A stretch of 64,000 bases of DNA from Ceratorhiza oryzae-sativae (Eukaryota; Basidiomycota; Agaricomycetes; Cantharellales; Ceratobasidiaceae), in NCBI GenBank assembly GCA_030998015.1, contig JARWMV010000004.1, forward strand, positions 372,001 to 436,000, in the 5' to 3' direction. The notes under the pieces are model-generated. The model did no database searches, was not told the origin of the DNA, and was given only the letters and a program-made list of their open reading frames with translations. Shown here one piece after another: positions 22,934-32,771 of the stretch. The translations under genes and the position numbers were made by a program. Each line of letters starts with the position of its first letter. The first letter of the stretch is position 1.

Positions 22934-24082
22934 ATGGATCAAGGGTCCAAAGAGCTGACCGAAACCGCGCCGGCCCCTCGGTTCCGTGTCCAGACCAGGG
23001 CGGTGCTGCTGACCTGGTCGAAGCTACGCGATCAGCCCTCAAGTGGGCTCGTCGCCTGATACGAGGCGTTCTGCCACCAACGGCCAAATCATTGGGCGAC
23101 TTTGGCGGTGGTGGAACGCCACAACCCCGAGGAACTGCACTACGACCCGGCCCAGCCCCTCCATGTCCACGCCCTCTCCATCAGTCAGGAGCGGAAGGGC
23201 AGCTGGAACACCCAGAACACCCAGTTCTGGGACTTTGAGGGGCAACACCCCAACATCCTGCCGAAGGACCTCAAGGACGGACCAGGAGGCAACCCAGCAA
23301 GGGATGCCTTCAACTATCTTTGGAAGGACGTTGGAGCTAATGGCAAGGAGATAGAGGACCTGATGGCGGGGGACCTGACCTTGGAAAGGTTGGAGGAGAT
23401 TTTGGTAAAGGGAAAGGGCGGAAAAAGGTCAAGGATGGAGGCAGACTTGGAGGATGGGACGGAGATTGTTGCTGAGGCAACAAAACAGGAGTACTACCAG
23501 GCGTTCAAGCGCCTCTGCCCCCTCCAGATGGTGACGACGTGGAACTCGGTACAAGCATATGCCAAGTACACATACAAGGAAGACCAGGGTTGCATGCCTG
23601 CAATCCCTGTGGAGTTAGAGGTCCCGGAAGACCGGGAGCACATTGACCGAGCAGACAGATGGTTTGCCGAGGAAGTCAAGAAGAAGGGAAGAGGGGTGCG
23701 CCATCACATCCTGGTGATAGAAGGAGAAACTGGAATGGGGAAAACAGCATATGCACGATCCAAGGGCTGCCACAGCCAGATGTGCAATGTGTGGAATATG
23801 GGCAACTTGTTGGAAGATGCCGACATTTGGATCCTGGATGACATGGTCCAGTTGAACAGGAAGTACTCGCTCAAGGCCCTGAGCCAGTACGAGGCGGACT
23901 TCACAGGCAGGTACGCGCATGTGAAATCGATGAAGGTACGGCCAACAGTCATTCTGGGAAATAGCTGGTCGGCAATCATGAAATGTTGGTCAGACATAGA
24001 GGGGGAAGAAGGGGACTTATGGGTATCAAGAAATGTGGAATGGGTGTATGCAGGAGGAAAGCCATTCTTTGTATTCCCTTAG
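22934..24082 (+). pseudogene. rep-like: CRESS-DNA-type replication initiator (Rep), copy B, one premature TGA
   Basis: A 382-codon frame, normal Rep length, broken only by TGA at 23057-23059 where copy C has CAA. Motifs in order: HUH motif I VLLTWSKL (residues 24-31); motif II LHVHALS (His at 77 and 79, metal binding); motif III YLWK (Tyr128, the nicking Tyr in this family, and Lys131); Walker A GETGMGKT (264-271); Walker B DIWILDD (297-303); motif C VILGN (Asn343). Family proteins nick an origin and unwind DNA as hexamers for rolling-circle replication. Here the gene sits inside a retrotransposon, in sense, between ORF-Y and the 3' hairpin. The helicase region is fully open. It could be an endogenised viral or plasmid gene recruited as cargo. 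A later ATG (23102) would skip motif I. Confidence 0.85.
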
Positions 24083-24199
24083 AATAATTTATGGTACTGT
24101 ACAACTTCTGCTATGCCCATCCAAACAGTTGGGGCTTTCTGAGAAGAAGCAGACAAATCCTCACCCCTAAATAACCTCCACAACAAAGAAAAGAAAAAC

Positions 24200-24326
24200 A
24201 ATCTCATGTAACAGAGAGGTTAAGGGGTCTAGCCTGACTCAGCCTGACCCCATCGAACGATACTGAATCAGCCGAAAGGTCGTTGGTTCGAGTCCAGCGC
24301 CCTTAACCTCCTTGGTGCATGAGATT
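24200..24326 (+). other. Conserved long hairpin with perfect Pol III B-box (copy B)
   Basis: Outer arms AATCTCATG (24200-24208) and CATGAGATT (24318-24326); inner arms GAGGTTAAGGG (24216-24226) and CCCTTAACCTC (24300-24310). Positions 24282-24298 fold as a tRNA T-arm, GTTGG-TTCGAGT-CCAGC, and contain the exact B-box GGTTCGAGTCC. An A-box-like TAGCCTGACTC lies upstream with one mismatch. The D and anticodon arms do not fit a normal tRNA. Confidence 0.6.
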
Positions 24327-24391
24327 CCTTTTGCATAAGGAACTAAACCATGTCTCGAGGTCCCCCAAGACATGTCCAAAGGGGGGGATAA

Positions 24392-24948
24392 TGTTATGAC
24401 CTGTCAAACGGACATAACAAAACAACCAAATATTTCTACAGATTTATGGCATTTTTCCTAAGCGGAACAAGCCATAAACAAGGTCACGTGACCTCGGCGC
24501 TTAGCTGGCGCTTACGGTGGTTACCCTGAACTCGCTCCAGCATTTCTCTCCATTGTTACTTGGAGCGAGGAGCGAGTTGTCACGTGATCTTGGCGCTTAT
24601 GGCAGGATCACGTGACCTCAGCGCCTACCCCTCGGACCTCGTGCAGCTCTATAAGATTCGGAGCCGCACAAACTTAAGACAAACAATTACCTAACCCATA
24701 GTACTATACATAACCTACACCTACTGCGGAGTGTGCTTAGATAATACGTCCACAGCCACTGCAGCCACAGGTATATATAAGGAGGATAAAGCAAGACTGG
24801 ACACCTCAGCTTGCTTTATCTCGTCAACCACCATAGACCATAGCAAAACACTGTAACTAGAACACTCAATACATACTGCATAGCACCAAACTGTCAACGT
24901 AGCCACTACTTAAGTGCTCCACCAGGGAGCCTCCAGAGGGTCACAACA
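24392..24948 (+). repeat. 3' LTR of Gypsy copy B
   Basis: 557 bp, preceded by the polypurine tract AAAGGGGGGGATAA. It differs from the 5' LTR mostly by CG against TG or CA. Confidence 0.92.
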
Positions 24949-25863
24949 GCATTGATGCATCTGAGACCTGCTATTGGCTTGTAGATCATATTATCATGGT
25001 ATATACATGTAATGAACAGAGGCTACATCTCAGTGAGTCATAAAGTGAGTTAGAGAAGCTTCTGGATCAATTTGGAAGGCTCTCCTGACTCACTGGAGTC
25101 ATTAGATCTTGATTGATGGTCCAGTAAGATTCTAATGATCTTCGGGCCATTCCGGTGCGAGAATCCGGTGGATCGCGACAATCTTCGGGCAGCAGATAGC
25201 GCCGAAGATTAGCTATCGATAAAGCATAAGATCGCTTTGATAGCGTAAGCGGTTGCCGAGATATGAGCGGTGCGATGTTGTAATCAATATCTCCTGATAA
25301 GAGGAAATATTGCAACCTCTGTATCTCTCTGAGAGCTTATTGTAAAAACTTAATGAAATATGTGTTGGAAATTGGGAAATTTGTACTATTCAATGGAATG
25401 GAAAATAGTACAATTTGGAGCACATACAAATTCAAGTATTTCACAAATTAATTACAGAGGCATTGCTTGAGGTTGGCAGAGCAGACTAAAATAATAGAAA
25501 AATATTAGTGATCCATAACAGACCTGGTCTATATACAATTTTCAAGCCATATCAAAACAAGCACAACTATACTACAAGTCAAATCACTAAGTGATAGAAG
25601 CTGCTGCAGGGCTGCAGAATTTCACATCAAAGTTGAAATACATCTTGGTAAGTGGTCTGGAACATTCCATGAGTCACATGATACAGTTGTCCCATAACAG
25701 GAAAGTGTGTTTCAAAAATGTTCTTAAAAATTTTAATAAATCAAGAAAATATTATAAGGTGAATATATGTGTGTCAGGTCATGACACTCCAAGTACAGTG
25801 GACAGAAAAATGATTGCAGCACTTGACAAAAAATTGACCAATCTCAACTCTAAGGGGAATATT

Positions 25864-26128
25864 TGTTATGGATCACTAACATTTTCTAATATTTTCAGCC
25901 TGATCTACCAACCTCAATCAATTCCTCTGTAATTAAATTGCATAATACTTGAATTTGTATGCACACCAAATTGTACTATTTTGTGTTGCTTCAAATAGTA
26001 CAAATTCTCCTCTTTCCAACACATACTTTATTAAGATTTTACAATAAGATCTCATAGAGATATAGAGGTGGTGGTATTTCCTCTTATCAGGAAATATAGA
26101 TTACAAGATTGCACTGTTTGTGTCTTGG
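25864..26128 (+). repeat. Family D LTR fragment (D4), cut by Gypsy F
   Basis: It starts TGTTATGGATCACTAAC and follows D3 for 265 bp, then stops at the Gypsy F LTR. The remainder of D is not found after the F 3' LTR. Confidence 0.75.
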
Positions 26129-26490
26129 TGTCATGAACTGACATGCATATATCCATTCTATAATATTTTCTTGATTTATTACATTTTATGAGATCATTTT
26201 TCAAACATACTTGCCTTTTATGGCATATCTGTGTCATGTGACTCAAAGGATGTTCTGGACCAGTGACTGAGATGTATTTCAACTCTGATGTGAAATTCTG
26301 CAGCTCTGCAGTCGCTTCTATCTCTTATTGGTCATGACTCACTGTATGGACTTGTTTGTTATGATGTGGCTCTTATCATGTATAAAAACTGGGTCAAGTT
26401 CACAGAGGACTCCTCAAGAACTTGACCTCTCATCATATACAAGTTCTTTTCTTATCATTTTTCTCATCGCCTGACTTGTTGCTGTCGACA
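26129..26490 (+). repeat. 5' LTR of Gypsy F
   Basis: 362 bp, TGTCATGAACTG to GCTGTCGACA, with TGTC/GACA tips. Contains a TATA-like TGTATAAAAAC near 26378. Confidence 0.8.
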
Positions 26491-26611
26491 TCAGGTCAAG
26501 TTCTTTGCAATCATAAGTCTCAGTGTTGTCTGGGATACGTCTGGAATGCTGTTGGTGTTGTCTTGAGATAACACCCCATTGCCTTCCCCAATCACACTCC
26601 ACCTATCTGCA

Positions 26612-27830
26612 GCCATGAGACATCATTGCCCTATATGTGCCTCTGTGAAAACCTTGTATACCTATATCAGTTGAAGCACTACCGATCTTTGCAGATTCGG
26701 CTGCTCACTGACCAAAGGTTGGGTCCTTCACACATTGTAACAAGCTTTGGTTCTCTAATCTCTTTCGTTGACAAGAGGTGGGGTTGCTCATTGCCCTTAA
26801 GTAGTTGAGCAACAGTGGTCACCTTCCTATTCCAATAGACTTGGGAAAGGGTCTATCTTTCTTCTTGTTCTATCTTGTCCTTGCTTGAGTACATCTCTGA
26901 TGGAACACATGGCCCTCAGTGGCACAACCCTTCACAGAAGACCAGCACTGCCATTTGTGTGGGTGGTTTGGACATCTGTCTATCCACTGTTTTACCCTCA
27001 ACTCAGTTGAAGATATCCTTGAGGAGGCCAGGAACATCAACTTTAACTGTGTGAAAATTGTCAAAGTCCATCCCCAGAAAGTCAGACAAGCCCAACAAGC
27101 CTTTGTGACTGAGCCAGGTGCCCCTGAGTGCAAAAATTGCCATTGGGCAAACAGAGCCACCTTCCCTGTGTGCTGCCCCTACTGTCCTAAGAAGGACAAA
27201 TTCTTATATTACTACACCATCCCCTGTCACCAGCTATAAGCTGGCAAACCTTGGCCAACAACTCCTTTGTCACCTACTAGATACCATCAACAACTTCCAG
27301 GACAGGTATCGCCACTACCGTAATAGGTATGAAGAAACTCATGAGAAACTTCACAAAGCTGAGGCCCACTGTGCATACCTAACCTAGCAGTTGTGCAAAC
27401 ACTGGGAGGATTACCTATCCCTCCTCCACAACCATCTTGAACTACAAGCATGAGTCTGAGAAACAGCTAGACCCCACAAGTACGCCTTCCCTGTATTCTC
27501 AAAACTGTCAGACCTCCCTCACCCTACCTTTCTAATTGGCATGGGCTCACCAATTCAGGAAGAAGCACCCCTTCTGGCAGCCCAAACTGATTTTCCCCAA
27601 GGAAGCACTCCTCTGGGATCAAACTAAATTGAAGATGGTAGAACCTATGTATCATTGCCAGGACACCAAGAGTTGGGACTTGGATGATATGTGGCTGAGA
27701 TTTGGGGGGATTGAAAACTTCGAAATTTATAGACTTGTGTGGGGTACAGAAATCCTCTACTATCAAAACAACTCTCAATTTCCTGTAATTCCCTATTGCC
27801 TCCATTGTTCTTAGAATCTATCCGAGGTCT
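26612..27830 (+). pseudogene. ORF0 region of Gypsy F, zinc-motif rich, unknown
   Basis: About 1.2 kb between the 5' LTR and gag with coding character in changing frames, likely with introns or frameshifts. It begins MRHHCPICASVK at 26612. At 26919-27239 it encodes a CCHC knuckle CHLCGWFGHLSIHC and a second Cys cluster CKNCHWANRATFPVCCPYC. A coiled-coil-like stretch (NNFQDRYRHYRNRYEETHEK) lies near 27290-27360. A third part at 27536-27814 has WDLDDMWLRFGGIENFEIYRL. Standard Gypsy elements have no gene here. It may be a captured host gene or a gene the element landed beside. Function unknown. Confidence 0.4.
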
Positions 27831-27839
27831 CCCTGAAAT

Positions 27840-29227
27840 GGTGTCACAAACCCCTGCCCCTGCCTGGGCAAATATGTCAGATGGGGAAAAAGTTATCTAT
27901 GTGCTTCAGTCAATGGACGAATTGCAAGAATGAACCAGTAACCTCCAAAATGATATTGGAGATGTTGAGCACAACAATAAAACCTATACAGACTTGCTCA
28001 AAACAAGACTCACCACAAACCAGACTAAGATAGATGCCAATGTGGCTGGACTGGCCACCAATGTTAACAACCTAGTCAGTATGCTAACAATACTCCAAAC
28101 CACTATCACACGCATTGAAGCGCAAATCAATACCTCCTCAGGTGGCTCTGGCACCACCCAGGTACAACCCTCCTCCAGCATGACCCAGCCACAACTGGCC
28201 ACCACCACCTCCTCTAGCAGATCAACTGCAAGAGTTAAAATGGCTGCACCACAAAAATTTGATGGCACAAAGCGTGAAGACACTATTTTGTTTAGAATCG
28301 TGTGTGCTCAATACATCAACACAAGCATGAGTGGGCACTCTGCTGATCAGGTGGTTGCCTTTATCATGTCTTATCTTGAGGGGTCTGCTGCTGAATGGGT
28401 CAACTCATATGAGGAGTTTGAAATCCTAAACCCTGGAACCACGATCCCATGGCTCCACAATGCTAACCTGTTTTGGCAAGAATTTACTACCTGATATGGA
28501 GACTTGAACCACACCAAAAATAACCATGATAAATGGCAGAAATTGAAACAATCCAAGATGGTCCAAGACTATCTTACCTTATTCGACCTATACTCAACAG
28601 GGCTCAATTACAATGATGCAGCCATGTGCAACCAATTCTATGATGGCTTATCATCCAATGTAACAGACAGCATGGTAGCCCAAAACTATGATCCCCACAC
28701 AAAAACCTTTGCTCAGCTTACTCAGCAGGCCCTGGAAATTGACTGCCACCTCATCTTGTTCAGTAGCAAAAGGATGTCCCATGGAGGTAACAAGTCTAGC
28801 AACAATAACACCTTGTCCAGTAAACTGATGACAACATCCCAAAGTGGCCCCACAAAGAAAAAGTTCAGGAATGGGGAGTGAATATACAAAATCAAGGACG
28901 GCAGGGCAGTAAAGGGCCAAATTGTGGCCATTGGGCCCAATGCCACAGGTTTCACAGTCCCTACTGTCTGCTATGATGGTAGCAACTCCAATGTCCAAGA
29001 GTCCTTCAAGGACATAAAGAAGGATAATCACCCGCCAGTGGCCTCCAAGGCAAAGGACCCAGACACAATGGACCTGGATAGTGCAGGAAAAGGGAAAGGG
29101 ACAAGTACCTGCTACAACTGTGGAGGGCGTGGTCATATTGCTGCCAAATGTCCCTCAGCCAAGATGTCAGGATACGAGGCAGTTGTAGAGGATGTAGAAA
29201 CAACCAATGATGAGTTGGTAAAAGAAT
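27840..29227 (+). pseudogene. Gag, Gypsy F, with several stops
   Basis: One frame for most of its length, broken by stops near 27932, 28492 and 28879. Features: a Thr/Asn-rich helical N-terminus (NVAGLATNVNNLVSMLTILQ), the capsid-type region FDGTKREDTILFRIV to QFYDGLSSNV, and a C-terminal zinc knuckle CYNCGGRGHIAAKC near 29110-29151. It would form the particle and bind RNA. Non-functional as read. Confidence 0.75.
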
Positions 29228-30428
29228 GAGCTCAAACTGTGCCAGGGGGGTGGTCTTGGGTGCTATGTTACAAAGTGTGCAGAGCAAAAATAAGAATATG
29301 GAAATGGAATGTATGTCGTTAGGAACCAATCACAACTTCAGTTTTTCTTTCATGCATTTCCCCTGCACACAACCCCTGAACGCAAGTCTGCATACAACAT
29401 GAAAAAGTTCAGAGGATGGGCCATAATTGATTCAGAGGCCACATCAGTATTTATACATGAAGACCTTGTTAAACAATATTGTATCCCTATTGTTGCCCTA
29501 AAAACACCAAAGAAACTACAAGTAATCAATGGAAGGGAGATTGACTTGGGGTCTGTGACCCACTATTGCACCTTCGAGTTGTGCATTCAGGAGCACCAAG
29601 AAATTCTCAGTGCTTATGTTGTAAATGTTGGCAAAAATGATCTAGTCCTGGACATGTCATGGCTCAAATTCCATAATCCTGACATTGATTGGGAAGGAAA
29701 GGACATGAAATTCAATTCACCAATATGCTTAAAGCATTGTGTTACCAAACCCCTACACGTGCAAGTGAATGAGCGCAAGGAGCTCCAGTTGGACTCTCTA
29801 GACTTGCTTCCAGCAAAATACCAGGAATTCAAGAAAATATTCACCAAAGAAGACAATGTTCAGCCATTACCACCCCATAGAAAGTGGGATATGGAGATAG
29901 ACCTAAAACCAGATGCCAAGCCAAGGCATGGTCCCATATATAGTGTGGGTGTCAAGGAAGATGTGGAATTGCGCAAGACCTTAGATCGCCAGTTGAAAGC
30001 AGGGGCATATTAGACCCTCAAGGTCACCAATGGCATCCCCTGTTATATTTGTTAAAAAGAAGAATGGGAAGCTGCACATGTGCATTGACTACTGGCAGCT
30101 AAACGAGATGACCACCTCCAATGTATACCCACTCCCACACACCAACAATATTGTGGAGACCTTGCATGAGGCAAAGATATTCACCAAGTTTGACTTAAAG
30201 TGGGGTTTCAATCTTATACAGATTCAGGAAGGAGATGAATGGAAAGCTGCTTTCAAGACCAAGTATGGATTGTATGAGCCCTTAGTCATGCAATTTGGCC
30301 AGAAGAACACACCAGGGACCTTTATGGCTATGATCCAAGAGGAATTCCAAGACATTGAGGGCATCTATGTGGTAATTTACATGGACGACATACTAGTGTT
30401 CTCCAAAACCCAAGAAGAGCATGATGAA

Positions 30429-30986
30429 TGTTATGACCCGTCAAATGGACATAACAGAGTAACCAAATATTTTTTATGGATTTATGGCATTTTTTCCTAA
30501 GTGGAACAAGCCATAAATAAGGTCACATGACCTTGGTGCTTAACTGGCACTTATGGTGGTTACCCTGAACTTGCTCCAGCATTTCTCTCCATTGTTACTT
30601 GGAGCAAGGAGCAAGTTGTCACATGATCTTGGTGCTTACAGCAGGATCACATGACCTCAGCACTTACCCCTTGGACCTTGCATGGCTCTATAAGATTTGG
30701 AGCCACACAAACTTAAGATAAACAATTACCTAACCCATAGTACTGTATATAACCTGTACCTACTGTGGATTGTGCTTAAATAATACATCCACAGCCACTG
30801 CAGCCACAGGTGTATATAAGAAGGATAAAGCAAGACTGGACACCTCAGCTTGCTTTATCTCATCAACCACCATAGACCATAGCAAACACTGTAACTAGAA
30901 CACTCAATACATACTGCATAACATCAAACTGTCAACGCAGCCACTACTTAAGTGCTTCACAAGGAAGCATCCAGAGGGTCACAACA
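30429..30986 (+). repeat. 5' LTR of Gypsy copy C
   Basis: 558 bp, same ends as copy B. The CACGTG palindromes of copy B read CACATG here. Confidence 0.9.
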
Positions 30987-32486
30987 TTATAAAGCAAGCT
31001 CTTAACTTAACTAGTGGTGAACATAAGTATACTACACAGATACTAAGGGCTGAGTACATGAGAAACCAGCTAACTCCTGTGATACATAAGAGAACACAAA
31101 GAAACTATGTCACAGAGACCACAAACTCAATCTCAAAGCAGAGTGGCAAATAGTAGACCACAATCACCCAAACCCATTATTCCCCCAGAGGCTGAAGGTA
31201 ACCCAGATGACACCCTCCAAGGAATGCCAGGGGGGTTGCCAGAAAATCCACAACCAGTGGCTCAACCTAACCCCACTTGGGCCCCCATCCTGGGAGGGCA
31301 AATAGGGGGAATACTGCTACACAGCCCTCAACCGCCAATTCTCCTGATAAATCCAGACCTAGAAGATATCCCAAATCCAGAGAGGGATGAGGTAGAAGAT
31401 ATGACCCAAACCATATACAAACAAGGCATGGCCTTGGCGGAAGAGGCAAGGACACAACCCCAGCCAGGTTCCAGAGCCATAACCACTGCCAACCCTATTC
31501 ACACCGTTGCCACCACCATCAGGGCAGGGCTCAAGGAACTTAGAGACAATAACCATAGGGAACTAGAAAAGGCAATCACAAGTATAAATCAGTGTCAAAT
31601 ATCACTAACATGGCAAGAAGGAAACATGGACAGGATGGTAAGGTCAATGGAAACATCCAACAGAAATGTCCTCTATGTGGCAAAGAACCAGGACAACCTA
31701 AAAGCGGAAATGGGGAACCTGATAAAAGAATTGAAGGACATCTCCATGGAAATAAACTAGGTATTGGGAACACAAGAGTGAAAGCTTGAAAGCTTAGAGA
31801 AGAAAACTGAAAACACAGGGGAGATCCTGACCGCACTAGAACAATGGGTAACTGATCTAGGAAATGAGCTCCAGAAAACAACTGAAGCAGGAAGGCTGAG
31901 GGAAAGGACAGAAGAGACCAGGGGAAGAACTAGGGTGGTCATAGGAAGCCCCTCACAATCCCCCTCAGCCTCCCCAGTATGAACACCCTTTCTGGGAAGA
32001 ACCTTCCAGGCCGAGTCCACAATAAGACCCCAAACAGAACCTCCATCCCAAGCAAACCAACCTACCCTTGCTGCAAACCACACTCCTAAGGAGGCGTGAC
32101 TAGGGAGACCCAGCAAATTTAATGGGAAAAAGGGGAAGCAAGCAGAGAACTTCATAATTGGCATGGAACTTTTCTTTGTTGACTATGATGAATCAGCCTT
32201 TGACAACCAAAAAAAGATATCTGCTTTGTTAATGAACATGGAGGACAGGGAAGCAGCAAACTGGGCACAACCTTACCACCAGAAATTACTAGCAGGCAAA
32301 CACACAGGGATCCTTGCATCCTGGAAGGATTTCAGGAAGGGATTCCTGGATGCCTTTAATGACCCAGTCATAAAGGAAAAGACCATCCGGAAGCTAAAGA
32401 AATTAACACAAACCAAGAGTGCATTGGATTATGCTACCCAATTCCAGACCCTAATCCAAGAGGTAGACTGGAACCAGGAAGCCCTC

Positions 32487-32759
32487 TGTAGAATACAAAT
32501 ATACAAATACATAGATACATAGATACATATTGAACATGCCAGAATAAACTAGCAATCGCATGACTCGTGTAGTACGAATCGTGTACTTACTGTAACGTTC
32601 TACAATGTACTAGAATGTCTCTTTTCTGTGTATATAAGGAGCTCTGTTTCGCTCCGTAGGCAGACACCTGCTCACTCAAATATATTATATTTACCTGTCT
32701 TAAGCACACTGTGCTCCGCACGTATAGAGTGATATATACATATAGTTTACATTTCAACA
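32487..32759 (+). repeat. 5' LTR of Copia I
   Basis: 273 bp, TGTAGAATAC to TTTCAACA; TATA-like TGTATATAAGGAGC near 32629. Confidence 0.93.
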
Positions 32760-32771
32760 GGTTATGAGCCC
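32760..32771 (+). promoter_or_regulatory. Primer-binding site, Copia I (half-tRNA type)
   Basis: GGTTATGAGCCC is complementary to GGGCUCAUAACC, the anticodon arm of initiator tRNA-Met. Ty5 and copia use a tRNA fragment cut in this loop as primer. Confidence 0.75.

Larger units (their letters stand above)
13491..24948 (+). mobile_element. Chromodomain Gypsy retrotransposon with Rep-bearing cargo, copy B
   Basis: LTR to LTR 11,458 bp, or about 10.15 kb without D3. Target duplication GCATT at 13486-13490 and 24949-24953. Order: LTR, gag, protease-RT-RNase H-integrase-chromodomain, ORF-X, ORF-Y (antisense), divergent spacer, Rep-like gene, hairpin, polypurine tract, LTR. This copy keeps most CpG sites, and its two LTRs differ mainly at CpG positions. 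The cargo lies inside the LTRs and is present in the same order in copy C. Confidence 0.92.
12751..25520 (-). repeat. Solo LTR, family D (D2), interrupted by Gypsy copy B
   Basis: The parts are 12751-13490 and 24954-25520; the target duplication GACCT flanks the outer ends. The break falls at GGCATT/GATGC, a sequence that is uninterrupted in D1 near 3460-3465. Confidence 0.85.
12558..25786 (-). repeat. Solo LTR, family E (E2), interrupted by D2
   Basis: The two parts are 12558-12750 and 25521-25786, about 454 bp in all. The flanks CTCAA and CTCCA differ by one base, a plausible decayed target duplication. All sequence between the parts was inserted later. Confidence 0.7.

Noticed and set aside
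22934..24082. Rep-like gene as part of a Helitron
   Set aside because: Helitron proteins are far longer and carry a Pif1-type SF1 helicase. This one has a short HUH domain and S3H motifs, and sits between LTRs.
24216..24310. Functional tRNA gene
   Set aside because: The T-arm and B-box are perfect, but the D and anticodon arms cannot be folded normally and the acceptor pairing is too long.
13491..24948. Cargo genes as a chance insertion into one retrotransposon
   Set aside because: The same module lies at the same place in copy C, and the Rep end recurs in copy A.
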